DNA from: Thiohalobacter thiocyanaticus
GTDB taxonomy: Bacteria; Pseudomonadota; Gammaproteobacteria; Thiohalobacterales; Thiohalobacteraceae
DNA: 64,000 nt
Assembly: GCF_002356355.1 (NCBI RefSeq)
Contig: NZ_AP018052.1
Span: forward strand, 1,054,001-1,118,000
Reading direction: 5' to 3'
Of this stretch, positions 16,349-25,396 are shown piece after piece (position 1 is the stretch's first letter; each line of letters opens with the position of its first letter). Made by a program: the position numbers and the translations under genes. Under the pieces are notes generated by a model. The model was not told the DNA's origin, did no database searches, and saw only the letters and a program-made list of their open reading frames with translations.

Positions 16349-17193
16349 GACAGCTCCCGGTGACGGACCAGCACGGAAGGATATCGGCCGGCGAAGTGTT
16401 TGCCCAGCCTTTCCGCCATGTATACCGAGCGGTGCTGGCCGCCGGTGCAGCCGAGGGCGACGGTCAGGTAGCGCCGGTTCTCCTTCTCGAAGGCCGGCAG
16501 CCAGTCGTCGAGGAAGCGGCAAAGTTCCTGGAACATGGCATCCACCGGCGGCTGATCCTCAAGGTAGGCGATTACCGCCTGGTCGCGGCCGGTGAGCGGC
16601 CGCAGGCCCTGGACCCAGTGCGGGTTGGGCAGGCAGCGTACGTCGAAGACGAAGTCGGCATCGTCGGGCAGTCCGTGCTTGTAGCCGAAGGATTTGAACA
16701 GCAGCGACAGCGCGTCGGGCCGGGTGTCGGAGAGCCGCTCCTGCACCAGATCGCGCAGCTGGTGCAGATTGGTATGGGTGGTGTCGATGTGCAGCGTGGC
16801 GCTGCTCGCGATCGGTTCGAGCAGGTTGCGCTCGCCGCGGATGGCGTCGGCCAGGGTGGTGTCAGTGCTGGTCAGCGGGTGCTTGCGGCGGGTTTCGCTG
16901 AAACGCTTGAGCAGGGTCTCGTCCGTGGCCTGCAGGAAGACGATCTCGACCTGGATATCCTGGGTCTCGAGCCCGGCGAGGATGTCGCGGAAGCGGGACA
17001 GGTCCTGGCGGTGGTTGCGGGCGTCGATGCCCACGGCGGCCCGCGTCTGGCGAGCGGCGGTCAACTCCCGGGCCAGCGGTTCCAGCAGCGCCACCGGCAG
17101 GTTGTCCACGCAGTAGTAGCCCAGGTCTTCCAGGGTGTTCAGGGCCACGCTCTTGCCCGAGCCCGACAGCCCGCTGACGATGATCAGTTTCAA
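16345..17193 (-). CDS. rapZ: RapZ nucleotide-binding RNase adapter
   Basis: A 282-residue RapZ/YvcJ protein. Walker A is GLSGSGKS (8-15), and the C-terminal domain has the RNA/metabolite-binding blocks FKSFGYKHGLP and CTGGQHRSVYMAERL. In E. coli RapZ binds glucosamine-6-phosphate and delivers the sRNA GlmZ to RNase E, controlling glmS and so envelope precursor supply. The gene overlaps both neighbours by 4 bp (ATGA), in the conserved ptsN-rapZ-HPr order with hprK inserted between ptsN and rapZ. Confidence 0.95.
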   Translation of the reverse strand: MKLIIVSGLSGSGKSVALNTLEDLGYYCVDNLPVALLEPLARELTAARQTRAAVGIDARNHRQDLSRFRDILAGLETQDIQVEIVFLQATDETLLKRFSETRRKHPLTSTDTTLADAIRGERNLLEPIASSATLHIDTTHTNLHQLRDLVQERLSDTRPDALSLLFKSFGYKHGLPDDADFVFDVRCLPNPHWVQGLRPLTGRDQAVIAYLEDQPPVDAMFQELCRFLDDWLPAFEKENRRYLTVALGCTGGQHRSVYMAERLGKHFAGRYPSVLVRHRELS

Positions 17194-18122
17194 GGCTGCA
17201 TCTGTTCCCGCTGTCGTTGTATCAGTTCCTCGCCGGCGTCGTGGCCGCGCATGGTCAGGATATGCTTGCGGGTGGCGGCCTCGACCAGCACTGCCAGGTT
17301 GCGGCCCGGCGCCACCGGCAGGGTGATCTCGGGTACCTCCACCTCGAGGATGCGCCGGGTGTGATAGCTGCCGCGCAGGCGGTCGATCTGGCGCAGTTCG
17401 TCGTCGCTCATCTGCTGCAGGTGGATGATGAGGCGCAGGTACTTGCTGTATTTGATCGCGCTCTCGCCGTACATGGCGCGGATGTTGAGGATACCAAGGC
17501 CGCGCACCTCCAGGAAGTCACGCAGCACCGGCGGACAGTTGCCGCTGAGGATATCCGGGGCGACCTGGGCGAACTCGGGGCTGTCGTCGGCGATCAGGCG
17601 GTGGCCGCGGCTGATCAGCTCCAGCGCCAGCTCGCTCTTGCCGATGGCGGCGTCGCCGGTGATCAGCAGGCCGATGCCCATCACTTCCATGAACACCCCG
17701 TGGATCACCAGCTTGGTGGAGTGGTAATGGGTGTAGTAGTACTCGATGTGATTGATCAGTTCCGGCCCGTGCTGGGTGGAGGTGAGCAGGGGAGTGCCGC
17801 TGGCCGCTGCAGCCTTGCGCAGGTCGGCCGGCGGTGCCTCGTGGGCGAGGATGACGGCGTCGGTCACCGGGCTGAACAGGTGAGCCAGTGCCTCGCGCCG
17901 GCGGTCGGGCTCCAGATCGTCCAGATAGGCCAGCTCGATCCGGTCGATGATCTGGATGCAATGGTTGTGGATGAAATTAAGATGTCCGACCAGGGAGCCG
18001 GTCTGGGCGTCGTCGGTGCTGTCGAAGTGCAGGGGGCGTTCGCGGTCACCGCTGACCCAGGCCAGACCGAGGCGCCGCTGCAGGGCATCGAACAGCTCGC
18101 CCACGGTCAGATGCCTGCTCAT
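17190..18122 (-). CDS. hprK: HPr kinase/phosphorylase
   Basis: A 310-residue bifunctional enzyme that phosphorylates or dephosphorylates HPr on Ser46. The N-terminal HprK_N domain (1-125) precedes the catalytic domain with the P-loop GDAAIGKS and the HprK signature LEVRGLGILNIRAMYG. Enterobacteria lack it, but many other proteobacteria carry it beside ptsN/rapZ. It overlaps rapZ and ptsN by 4 bp. Together with Ser46 in HPr it suggests the PTS here is controlled by energy state (ATP, phosphate). Confidence 0.95.
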   Translation of the reverse strand: MSRHLTVGELFDALQRRLGLAWVSGDRERPLHFDSTDDAQTGSLVGHLNFIHNHCIQIIDRIELAYLDDLEPDRRREALAHLFSPVTDAVILAHEAPPADLRKAAAASGTPLLTSTQHGPELINHIEYYYTHYHSTKLVIHGVFMEVMGIGLLITGDAAIGKSELALELISRGHRLIADDSPEFAQVAPDILSGNCPPVLRDFLEVRGLGILNIRAMYGESAIKYSKYLRLIIHLQQMSDDELRQIDRLRGSYHTRRILEVEVPEITLPVAPGRNLAVLVEAATRKHILTMRGHDAGEELIQRQREQMQP

Positions 18123-18592
18123 GCCGATTCGCGCTGCCGGGCGTCCTGGGTCAGAAAGCGCTGGTACAACTCCTCGCCGGTGGCGGCGCGGCGCAGATCG
18201 TCGGTGAAGGTCTTGTCGCTGAAACGCCGGGCCAGGTCAGCCAGGATCTGCAGGTGTTCGTCGGTGGATTCTGCCGGCACCAGCAGCGCGAACATCAGAT
18301 CCACCGGCTGGTGATCGATGGCATCGAAATCGATGGCCGGGTCCAGGCTGGCAAAGGCGCCGACCGGCTCGCTGAGGCCGGCCAGACGGCCGTGGGGCAG
18401 GGCCACGCCCTGGCCCAGCCCGGTGCTGCCCAGGCGTTCGCGCCCGATCAGGCTGTCGAAGATCTCCTCCGGAGTCAGGCTGGGCGCGTGGCCGGCGAGC
18501 AGTTCGGCCAGTTGTTCCAGCGCGCGTTTCTTGCTGGTGGTGCCGAGCCCGGCGACGACCCGCTGCGGGCTGATGAGTTCGGTGATGTTCAT
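18119..18592 (-). CDS. ptsN: PTS EIIA-Ntr (PtsN)
   Basis: A 157-residue EIIA of the nitrogen PTS, with the phospho-acceptor His67 in GVALPHGRL. In other bacteria PtsN controls potassium transport, sigma-54 promoters and stress pathways through protein contacts. The ATG at MNITELI was chosen: GGAG lies just upstream and PtsN proteins begin with this segment. The stop overlaps hprK (ATGA), and hpf is 47 bp upstream. Confidence 0.93.
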   Translation of the reverse strand: MNITELISPQRVVAGLGTTSKKRALEQLAELLAGHAPSLTPEEIFDSLIGRERLGSTGLGQGVALPHGRLAGLSEPVGAFASLDPAIDFDAIDHQPVDLMFALLVPAESTDEHLQILADLARRFSDKTFTDDLRRAATGEELYQRFLTQDARQRESA

Positions 18593-18639
18593 GGTCTCCG
18601 CTGTGTCCTCCTGCCGGGCGCTGACGCCCGGCGCCGGGT

Positions 18640-18969
18640 TCATTCCGCGGTGGATGTCTTGACGTTGTTGCCTTCGGCGCGGTGATGATCCTTGAGCTTT
18701 TCCTTGTGCTTGACCACCTGCCGGTCGAGCTTGTCGACCAGGGCATCGATGGCCGCATACATATCCTCGTCGGTACTGTCGGCGAAGATCTTGCCGCCGT
18801 TGACGTTGATGGTGGCTTCGGCGTTCTGGCGCAGCTTCTCCACGCTCAGTACGACATGGACATCGGTCACGCTGTCGAAGTGCCGTTCCAGGCGCTCCAT
18901 TTTGCTGTTGACGTAGTCGCGCAGGGCGTCGGTGATGTCAACGTGGTGACCGGTGAGGATGATTTGCAT
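18640..18969 (-). CDS. hpf: Hibernation-promoting factor (short form)
   Basis: A 109-residue protein of the HPF/YfiA family, which binds between the tRNA sites of idle ribosomes and promotes dimerisation. The opening MQIILTGHHVDITDALRDYV and the charged C-terminus (QVVKHKEKLKDHH) are typical. AAGGAG is 7 bp upstream of the ATG. A long in-frame upstream extension runs over rpoN and is not real. It lies between rpoN and ptsN, the standard order. Confidence 0.94.
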   Translation of the reverse strand: MQIILTGHHVDITDALRDYVNSKMERLERHFDSVTDVHVVLSVEKLRQNAEATINVNGGKIFADSTDEDMYAAIDALVDKLDRQVVKHKEKLKDHHRAEGNNVKTSTAE

Positions 18970-19007
18970 GGTGCCACTCCTTAAGTGCGGATGATGTGTA
19001 TATGGGT

Positions 19008-20528
19008 TCAGGCGAGGCGCTTGCGCTCGTTGGATGGCGGAATGGCCATCGCCTCGCGGTATTTGGCGATCGTGCGCCGCGCGACGTTGATACCTTCCTC
19101 GGACAGCAGATCGGCGATCTTGCTGTCGCTCAGGGGTTTGGCGGGGTTTTCCCCCGCGACCAGCTTCTTGATCATGGCCCGTATGGCGGTGGCGGAACAT
19201 TCGCCGCCGTCGGCGGTGCCGACATGGCTGGAGAAGAAATACTTGAACTCGTAGATACCGCGCGGGGTATGCATGTACTTCTGGGTGGTCACCCGCGAGA
19301 TGGTCGACTCGTGCATCTCCACCGCCTCGGCCACGTCGCGCAGCACCAGCGGCTTCATCGCCTCTTCTCCATAATCGAAGAATGCGCGCTGCCGCTCGAC
19401 AATGCAACGGCCCACCTTCAGCAGGGTCTCGTTGCGGCTCTGCAGGCTCTTGATGAACCAGCGGGCCTCCTGCAGGTGGTTGCGCAGGTAATTGTTGTCG
19501 GCGCTGTTGTCGGCCCGTTTCACCATCCCGGCGTACTGGGAATTGATGCGCAGCTTGGGTACGGCGTCCGGGTTGAGTTCCACCCGCCACTGCCCCTTCT
19601 TGTCCTTGTGGACGAAGACATCGGGGATGACGTACTCGGCGGTGGCGGTGGAGATGGCCGAGCCCGGCCGCGGGTTGAGTGTCTGGATCAGGCCGATGAC
19701 CTGCTGCAGCTGCTCCTGGCTGAGCTTGAGGCGGCGCATCAGTTGCTGGTAGTCGCGCCCGCCCAGCAGATCCAGGTGCTGCTGGATCAGTTTCAATGCG
19801 GTATCGCGCCAGGGCGTGTCGGGATCGAGTTGCTTGAGTTGGATCTCCAGGCATTCGCCGGGCGAGCGGGCGCCGACCCCGATGGGGTCGAAGTGCTGGA
19901 TGCGGTGCAGTACCGCCTCGACCTCGTCGAGCTCGAGTTCCGGATGGCTTTCCAGCAGGCCCTGGTGGATGTCTTCCAGCGGCATGCCGAGGTAGCCGTC
20001 GTCATTGATGGAGTCGATGATGGCGGTGGCGATGGCCTGGTCGGTGTCGGTGAAAGGCGACATCTCCATCTGCCAGGTGAGGTGCTCCTGCAGGCTCTCG
20101 CTGCCGCTGTTGTGGGTTTCCAGGTAGTCGCGGTCATCGTCGCCGGCCGGGGCGCTGTAGCTGGTCGCGCCGGAGTCGTAGATGTCGTCCCAGCCGGTGT
20201 CCACCGGCAGGTCTTCGGGGATGTCGGTGGCGGTGGTGCCCAGGTCGGAATCGGCCTGGCTGTACTCGGTTTCGGCGCTGGTTTCGGCTGCCTCCGTGGC
20301 GGTTTCGGCGGCGGTTTCGGCTTCGGCCTCGCTGCGGCTGTCCTCGGTGTCGGTCTGGGTCTCCGGCTCGGTGCCGTCGACGGCCTCGAGCATCAGATTG
20401 GAGTCCAGCGCCTGCTGGATTTCCATCTGCAGTTCCAGGGTCGACAGCTGCAGCAGGCGTATGGCCTGCTGCAGCTGGGGTGTCATGGTGAGATGCTGGC
20501 CAAGACGAAGCTGTATCGACTGTTTCAT
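19008..20528 (-). CDS. rpoN: RNA polymerase sigma-54 factor
   Basis: A 506-residue sigma-54. Region I is Gln/Leu-rich ([20 protein letters not shown]), region II is an acidic low-complexity stretch rich in Glu, Ala and Thr (about 50-105), and region III holds the core-binding and helix-turn-helix domains and ends with the RpoN box [10 protein letters not shown], which reads the -24 element. The protein is complete. A sigma-54-like promoter lies in the 94-bp gap between lptB and rpoN, so the gene may control itself. Another candidate target is the PEP-CTERM gene at 729. Confidence 0.96.
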   Translation of the reverse strand: MKQSIQLRLGQHLTMTPQLQQAIRLLQLSTLELQMEIQQALDSNLMLEAVDGTEPETQTDTEDSRSEAEAETAAETATEAAETSAETEYSQADSDLGTTATDIPEDLPVDTGWDDIYDSGATSYSAPAGDDDRDYLETHNSGSESLQEHLTWQMEMSPFTDTDQAIATAIIDSINDDGYLGMPLEDIHQGLLESHPELELDEVEAVLHRIQHFDPIGVGARSPGECLEIQLKQLDPDTPWRDTALKLIQQHLDLLGGRDYQQLMRRLKLSQEQLQQVIGLIQTLNPRPGSAISTATAEYVIPDVFVHKDKKGQWRVELNPDAVPKLRINSQYAGMVKRADNSADNNYLRNHLQEARWFIKSLQSRNETLLKVGRCIVERQRAFFDYGEEAMKPLVLRDVAEAVEMHESTISRVTTQKYMHTPRGIYEFKYFFSSHVGTADGGECSATAIRAMIKKLVAGENPAKPLSDSKIADLLSEEGINVARRTIAKYREAMAIPPSNERKRLA

Positions 20529-20588
20529 ATAGTTGTGTGTCGGGACTCGCGTGGCGGCATTGGCGGAATGGCGGAGTCTACCCTAACA

Positions 20589-20604
20589 AGCATTAATTGT
20601 GCCA
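20589..20604 (-). promoter_or_regulatory. Sigma-54 promoter candidate upstream of rpoN
   Basis: On the minus strand TGGCACAATTAATGCT has a perfect TGGCAC -24 element and a TGC -12 element, with the invariant GG and GC in the correct 12-bp register. It lies after the lptB stop and about 60 bp before the rpoN start, so transcripts would have a leader of about 50 nt. Confidence 0.55.
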
Positions 20605-20622
20605 CTGATCGGCCGGGATTGG

Positions 20623-21348
20623 CTAGAGCCTGAAATTTTCGCCAAGATAACAAGTTCTTACCTGTGCGTTGGCCAGCACCTCGGTCGGGCTGCCGGCCGC
20701 AATCTCGGCGCCTTCATTGAGAATATAGGCCCGATCGCAGATTCCTAAAGTCTCGCGCACGTTGTGGTCGGTGATCAGCACCCCGATGTCGCGGTCGCAC
20801 AGGTGTTTGACGATCTGCTGGATATCGCCGACCGAGATGGGGTCGACCCCGGCGAAGGGTTCGTCCAGCAGGATGAAGCGTGGCTCGGCGGCCAGCGCCC
20901 GGGCAATCTCCACCCGCCGCCGTTCGCCGCCGGACAGGCTGATGCCGGGTTGTTCGGCCAGGTGGCTGATATGCAGTTCGGCGAGCAGGGCCTGCAGGCG
21001 CTCCTCGCGGCCGGCACGGTCCAGCCCCTTGCGCGTCTCCAGGATCGCGAGCAGGTTCTCGCGCACGCTGAGCTTGCGGAACACGGAGGCTTCCTGCGGC
21101 AGATAGCCCACGCCGTGGCGGGCGCGCACATGCATGGGGGCCGCGGTCAGGTCCTGGCCGTCGAGTTCGATCCGCCCGCCGTCACAGGGAATCAGGCCGA
21201 CGATCATGTAGAAGCAGGTGGTCTTGCCGGCGCCGTTGGGCCCGAGCAGGCCGACCACCTCGCCGCTGGCGACCTCGACCGAGACCCGGTCGACGACGGT
21301 ACGGGACTTGAAGCGTTTGACCAGGTCGGTGGCGATCAGGCGCGGCAT
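20623..21348 (-). CDS. lptB: LptB, LPS export ABC ATPase
   Basis: A 241-residue ABC ATPase that powers LPS extraction by LptFG and transport over the LptC-LptA bridge. Walker [10 protein letters not shown] (36-44), signature LSGGERRR and Walker [14 protein letters not shown] are intact. lptA is 5 bp upstream, so the two are coupled. lptF and lptG are not in the window, as in most gammaproteobacteria. Confidence 0.95.
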   Translation of the reverse strand: MPRLIATDLVKRFKSRTVVDRVSVEVASGEVVGLLGPNGAGKTTCFYMIVGLIPCDGGRIELDGQDLTAAPMHVRARHGVGYLPQEASVFRKLSVRENLLAILETRKGLDRAGREERLQALLAELHISHLAEQPGISLSGGERRRVEIARALAAEPRFILLDEPFAGVDPISVGDIQQIVKHLCDRDIGVLITDHNVRETLGICDRAYILNEGAEIAAGSPTEVLANAQVRTCYLGENFRL

Positions 21349-21353
21349 GCGGT

Positions 21354-21863
21354 CTACTCTTCCCCTGAGTTGCGCGGCTGCAGGATGATGCGTACCCGGT
21401 CGCCCTTGCCTTCGCCGGCATTGACGACGTCGCGGGCCACGTCGTAGACGATGCGTTGGCTGCGGAAGACGTCGCCGGCCTGGGTGATTTCGGCCTGTTC
21501 GATCAGCACGATGCGCTCGTCCCCGGCGTAGTATTCCATGCGCAGGGACTCCGCGAAGACGTCCTCATCCTTGTTGTCCGGGCGTTGCTTGTAGGTGGCG
21601 GGCTCGCCCAGGGCGACGCCCTCGACGATCTCGCCAGCCTCGATCTGCAGGGTCAGGTGGTCGGCGGTCAACCGCATGCTGCCCTGGGTGACCACCACGT
21701 TGCCGGTGTAGACATGCACGCCGGTCTGGTCGTTGATGTCGGCATGGTCGGCTTCGATGTGCATGGGTTGATCGCGGTCGCTGGACAGTGCCTGGACGGG
21801 CGTGTTCATCGCGCATCCAAGCACGAGCAGGGACAGGGTAAGGCGGTACAGCCGGCTGAACAT
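21354..21863 (-). CDS. lptA: LptA, periplasmic LPS bridge protein
   Basis: A 169-residue periplasmic protein with a signal sequence ([20 protein letters not shown]) and an OstA/LptA beta-jellyroll domain ([20 protein letters not shown] to [12 protein letters not shown]). It polymerises into the bridge carrying LPS from LptC to LptD. Two in-frame starts are possible; the ATG at 21863 has AGGA 8 bp upstream, while the one at 21872 (MTTMF) has no clear ribosome site. The lptC stop is about 10 bp away. Confidence 0.92.
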   Translation of the reverse strand: MFSRLYRLTLSLLVLGCAMNTPVQALSSDRDQPMHIEADHADINDQTGVHVYTGNVVVTQGSMRLTADHLTLQIEAGEIVEGVALGEPATYKQRPDNKDEDVFAESLRMEYYAGDERIVLIEQAEITQAGDVFRSQRIVYDVARDVVNAGEGKGDRVRIILQPRNSGEE

Positions 21864-21873
21864 GGTCGTCATC

Positions 21874-22452
21874 CTATCGGGTGGTCCGGGCCGGGGTGTG
21901 TACGCCCCGGACGCCGGAGAGCAGTTCCAGTTCCCCGGTGTCGAGCCGGGCACGCATGCCCACGGCCTCGACCCGCAGGTCGTCGCTGATATAGGTGATC
22001 TTATCATCGGTGGCGGCGTAGTCGCGCCCCGGCCACAGGTCGAGGCTGTCGGACCAGGCCGTCACCGGCCGGTTGGCCGGCGAGCCGTCGCGCTGTATCT
22101 CGACCTCGCCGCGCAGGCGGATCTCCTCGCCCTGGCTGGCGACCCAGCCGTGATGGGCGCTGATGCGCCAGGGTGGAGCGTCGATGCGGTACAACTCGGC
22201 ATAGGGCCGCTGCAGTTCGGTGCTGTCGTCACCGGGAAAGTGCTCCATGCGCTCGGCCCACAACCGATACTCCAGCCGCCCGTCGGGGGTATAACCCGAC
22301 AGGCGCGCGCGTGTGGCGTAGGCATCCGGGTGGCGGACTGTCGGCGCCGTCTCCGGGGAGACAGGCTGGGTGGCCTGGCGATAGACCCACCCGCTCAAGG
22401 CGGCGAGCAGCGCCAGCAGGAGCATGACCGGCCAGTGTCGCTGACGGATCAA
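21874..22452 (-). CDS. lptC: LptC, inner-membrane LPS transport protein
   Basis: A 192-residue bitopic protein with one N-terminal membrane helix (HWPVMLLLALLAALSGWVY) and a periplasmic LptC jellyroll (GYTPDGRLEYRLWAERMEHF, RGEVEIQRDG). It takes LPS from LptBFG and hands it to LptA. A TTG start overlapping the kdsC stop (TTGA) gives a length close to E. coli LptC (191 aa) with basic residues before the helix. An internal ATG at 22425 would cut the helix short. Confidence 0.88.
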   Translation of the reverse strand: MIRQRHWPVMLLLALLAALSGWVYRQATQPVSPETAPTVRHPDAYATRARLSGYTPDGRLEYRLWAERMEHFPGDDSTELQRPYAELYRIDAPPWRISAHHGWVASQGEEIRLRGEVEIQRDGSPANRPVTAWSDSLDLWPGRDYAATDDKITYISDDLRVEAVGMRARLDTGELELLSGVRGVHTPARTTR

Positions 22453-22970
22453 AGATAGCTTTCCAGTTCCCGGTCGAGCACGCCGCGCGCCTCCATCAGC
22501 AGTTCGCACACATCGCGCGCCGCGCCGCGTCCGCCGCCGCTGGGGGTGATCCAGTGGGCGTGCTTCTTGACGAAGGGATGGGCGTCCTGCACCGCGATGG
22601 CCAGGCCCACCCGGGTCATGATGGGCAGGTCCACCACGTCGTCGCCGACATAGGCGCATTGTTCCGGCGTTATCCCGAGGTGCTGGCTCAACTCCTCGAA
22701 GGCCGGCAGCTTGTCCAGCTGGCCCTGGTAGACATGGGTGATGCCCAGGTTGCGCACCCGGTGCTCGACCACCTGCGAGGTGCGCCCGGTGATGATGCCG
22801 ATCTCGACGTCGTGTTTCTTCAGCATCTTGATGCCGTGGCCGTCGCGGGAGTTGAAGGCCTTGTACTCCTGGCCGTCGTCGCCGTAGAACAGCGAGCCGT
22901 CGGTGAGTACGCCGTCGACGTCGAAGATGACCAGTTTGATGTTGGCGGCTTTGGCGATGATGTCCTGCAT
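22449..22970 (-). CDS. kdsC: KdsC, Kdo-8-phosphate phosphatase
   Basis: A 173-residue HAD phosphatase that makes Kdo from Kdo-8-phosphate for LPS synthesis. HAD motif I is DVDGVLTDG, motif II ITGRTS and motif IV GDDVVDLPIM; it is of the cap-less KdsC type. The ATG at MQDIIAKAAN fits the family start. An upstream ATG (23009) would put the N-terminus inside a dispersed repeat that separates kdsC from kdsD, and is less likely. Confidence 0.92.
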   Translation of the reverse strand: MQDIIAKAANIKLVIFDVDGVLTDGSLFYGDDGQEYKAFNSRDGHGIKMLKKHDVEIGIITGRTSQVVEHRVRNLGITHVYQGQLDKLPAFEELSQHLGITPEQCAYVGDDVVDLPIMTRVGLAIAVQDAHPFVKKHAHWITPSGGGRGAARDVCELLMEARGVLDRELESYL

Positions 22971-23003
22971 GATGTCGGTCTTCTGATCCGTTAATGAAAT
23001 CGT

Positions 23004-23146
23004 CGTCATTGCGAGCCGCGTAAGCGGCGCGGCAATCTCGTAATGCTCAGGAAGCCTTGTGAGATTGCTTCGTTACTGCTCCCGCAGGATCCATTCGGGC
23101 TTCACCATGGGTACCCCATCCTGCGGGTATGGACATCGAAATGACG
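23004..23146. repeat. CATTGCGAG palindromic repeat, copy 2
   Basis: It begins CGTCATTGCGAG and ends with a diverged ATCGAAATGACG; inside are GGCAATCTCG and GTGAGATTGC arms plus a CCCGCAGGAT/ATCCTGCGGG pair. At 143 bp it is the longest copy and separates kdsD from kdsC, which are normally adjacent. Confidence 0.8.
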
Positions 23147-23189
23147 CGGAATTGATAAAAGGGCCCAACGCCAGGGGCGCTGCGTCCGG

Positions 23190-24161
23190 CTATACCACCC
23201 CCGCCCGCAGCAGGTCGTGCATGCCCAGGGCGCCGACCAGGCGCTGTTCCTCGTCGACCACCAGCAGGGCGTTGATCTTGCGGCTGTCCATGATGGCCAG
23301 CGCCTCGGCCGCGAGCAGGCCGGGGCGGACGGTGATGCAGTCGGGCGTCATCAGCGAGGCCACGTCGGTGTTGTGCAGGTCCACGTTGTGGTCCACCGCC
23401 CGGCGCAGGTCGCCGTCGGTGAAGATGCCGATGACCCGGTCCTGGTCGTCCAGCACCGCGGTCATGCCCAGCCCCTTGCGGGTCATTTCGTGCAGGGTCT
23501 CGGTGATGGGGGCGTGACTGCGCACCTGCGGGATGGTCTCGCCGGTATGCATGATGTCGTCGATGCGCAGCAGCAGGCGCCGGCCCAGGCTGCCGCCGGG
23601 GTGCGACAGGGCGAAGTCCTCGGCGGTGAAGCCGCGCACCTCCAGCATGGCGATGGCCAGCGCGTCGCCCATGGCGAGCGTTGCGGTGGTGCTGGAGGTC
23701 GGCGCCAGCCCCAGCGGACAGGCCTCGCGATCCACACCCACGTCGACGTGGGTGTTGGCCGCGCGCGCCAGGGTGGAGGCGGGATTGCCGGTCAGGGCGA
23801 TCAGCGGCACCTCCAGGCGCTTGATGATGGGCAGGAGGGTGAGCAGTTCCTGGGTCTCGCCCGAGTTGGAGATGGCCAGCACCACGTCCCGGGGCGTGAT
23901 CATGCCCAGGTCGCCGTGGCTGGCCTCGCCGGGGTGGACGAAGAAGGCCGGGGTGCCGGTGCTGGCGAGCGTGGCGGCGATCTTGCCGCCGATGTGCCCG
24001 GACTTGCCCATGCCCAGCACCACCACGCGGCCGTGGCACTCCAGCATCAACCGGCAGGCGGCGACGAAGTGCTCGTCGATGCGTGCGCGCAGGGCGTCGA
24101 GCGCGGCCGTCTCGGTCTCGATGACGGCCAGCCCCAGGGCCTTCAGTTTCGCCGCGTCCAT
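23190..24161 (-). CDS. kdsD: KdsD, arabinose-5-phosphate isomerase
   Basis: A 323-residue enzyme that converts ribulose-5-phosphate to arabinose-5-phosphate, the first step of Kdo synthesis. It has an N-terminal SIS domain (VVVLGMGKSGHIGGKIAATL, SNSGETQE) and two C-terminal CBS domains (about 205-323). It is complete. Its start overlaps the stop of the upstream heavy-metal-domain gene by 1 bp, and a repeat separates it from kdsC. Confidence 0.95.
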   Translation of the reverse strand: MDAAKLKALGLAVIETETAALDALRARIDEHFVAACRLMLECHGRVVVLGMGKSGHIGGKIAATLASTGTPAFFVHPGEASHGDLGMITPRDVVLAISNSGETQELLTLLPIIKRLEVPLIALTGNPASTLARAANTHVDVGVDREACPLGLAPTSSTTATLAMGDALAIAMLEVRGFTAEDFALSHPGGSLGRRLLLRIDDIMHTGETIPQVRSHAPITETLHEMTRKGLGMTAVLDDQDRVIGIFTDGDLRRAVDHNVDLHNTDVASLMTPDCITVRPGLLAAEALAIMDSRKINALLVVDEEQRLVGALGMHDLLRAGVV

Positions 24162-24355
24162 CAGGCTTCCGGATAGCCGAGCTCGGCCAGCCGGGCGGCC
24201 AGGGCGGCGCGGTCGAGATCGCTGCCGCTGACCTTCACGCTGCCGTCCAGGCCGGCCTGGACCGACTCGACCCCGGGCTCATTGCGCAGGCCATCCTCGA
24301 TGGTCTTCACGCAGCCGTTGCACTTGACGTTGCTGACGCTGAATTCGATTTCCAT
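24161..24355 (-). CDS. Small heavy-metal-associated (HMA) domain protein
   Basis: A 64-residue stand-alone HMA domain with the ferredoxin-like pattern and a CxxC metal site (KCNGCVKTIEDGL, Cys14 and Cys17). The usual MxCxxC methionine is replaced (VKCNGC). Such proteins are copper or other soft-metal chaperones (CopZ-like). No copper ATPase is nearby. It lies between caxA and kdsD, 12 bp and -1 bp away, so it is cotranscribed with an LPS/calcium cluster, an unusual place. Confidence 0.88.
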   Translation of the reverse strand: MEIEFSVSNVKCNGCVKTIEDGLRNEPGVESVQAGLDGSVKVSGSDLDRAALAARLAELGYPEA

Positions 24356-24367
24356 GATTTCGATGCC

Positions 24368-25357
24368 TTATATCTGCTGAGGCGCGAGGCTCCAGTATAA
24401 CAGGCCGATGTAGCCGAGATAGACCAGCAGCAGCACGCCGCCCTCGATACGGTTCACATGCCGCGCCCGGCGCCGGTAGCTGTAGGCGAAAAACAGCAGC
24501 AGGACGGTCAGGCCGGCCATGACGGAAAAGTCTCGGCTGAGCATCTCGGGCTCCACCGCGCTGGGGTGGATCAGGCCCGGCAGGCCCAGTACGCCGAGCA
24601 GGTTGAACATGTTGGAGCCGATGACATTGCCCAGGGCGATGTCGTGCTCGCCCTTGAGCGCGCTCATGATGGAGGCCGCCAACTCCGGCAGGCTGGTGCC
24701 AAGCGCGACCAGGGTCAGGCCGATGATCAGGTCCGACACCCCCATCGCCTCGGCGATGCCGACCGCCCCCCAGATCAGCACCCGGGAACTGACCAGCAGC
24801 ACCACCAGACCCAGGGCCAGCCAGCCCAGCGCCGCCGGCATGGCCATGCCGACCGGAATCTCCTCGGTGTATTCGGCCAGCAGTGGATCGACGCCGTCGC
24901 CGCGGCTGTTGAGGCCGAGCCAGACCAGCCACACCAGCATCAGGCCCATGCCCAGCAGTAACAGGCCGCCGTCGAGACGGTTGAGGTCGCCGTCGGCGAC
25001 CAGGATAAAGGCCACCAGCATGATGCCCAGCAGCACCGGAAACTCGCGCCGCAGGGTGATGGAGGAGACCTGCAGCGGCACGATCAGGGCGGTCAGCCCG
25101 AGGATCAGGCCGACGTTGGCGATGTTGGAGCCGATGGCGTTGCCCATGCCCAGGCCGGGATTGCCGTCCCAGGCGGCCATGGCCGAGACCAGCATCTCCG
25201 GGGCCGAGGTGCCCATGCCGACGATGGTCAGGCCGATGATCAGCGGCGCCACGCCCAGGTTGCGAGCGGTGGCGGCGGCGCCGACCACGAAGCGATCGGC
25301 GCCCCAGACCAGCAGCGCGAAGCCGCCGATCACGGCCAGGAGGAACTGCCACATCAT
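24368..25357 (-). CDS. CaxA/YrbG calcium/sodium antiporter
   Basis: A 329-residue CaCA-family antiporter with ten membrane helices in two inverted halves. Each half holds an alpha repeat: GTSAPEMLV with GNAIGSNIANVGLILG, and GTSLPELAASI with GNVIGSNMFNLLGVLG. It exchanges Na+ or H+ for Ca2+. It opens the conserved yrbG-kdsD-kdsC-lptCAB-rpoN cluster. The product is complete. Confidence 0.93.
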   Translation of the reverse strand: MMWQFLLAVIGGFALLVWGADRFVVGAAATARNLGVAPLIIGLTIVGMGTSAPEMLVSAMAAWDGNPGLGMGNAIGSNIANVGLILGLTALIVPLQVSSITLRREFPVLLGIMLVAFILVADGDLNRLDGGLLLLGMGLMLVWLVWLGLNSRGDGVDPLLAEYTEEIPVGMAMPAALGWLALGLVVLLVSSRVLIWGAVGIAEAMGVSDLIIGLTLVALGTSLPELAASIMSALKGEHDIALGNVIGSNMFNLLGVLGLPGLIHPSAVEPEMLSRDFSVMAGLTVLLLFFAYSYRRRARHVNRIEGGVLLLVYLGYIGLLYWSLAPQQI

Positions 25358-25396
25358 TGTCTACGCAACCTCATTGAGTCTGCGGATTGTCCCGGT

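Noticed and set aside
18970-19854. Long in-frame extension upstream of hpf
   Set aside because: It overlaps rpoN in another frame; HPF starts at MQIILTG with a strong ribosome site.
22971-23009. Longer KdsC starting at 23009
   Set aside because: The added residues are encoded by the CATTGCGAG repeat edge and have no family match; the start at 22970 fits KdsC.
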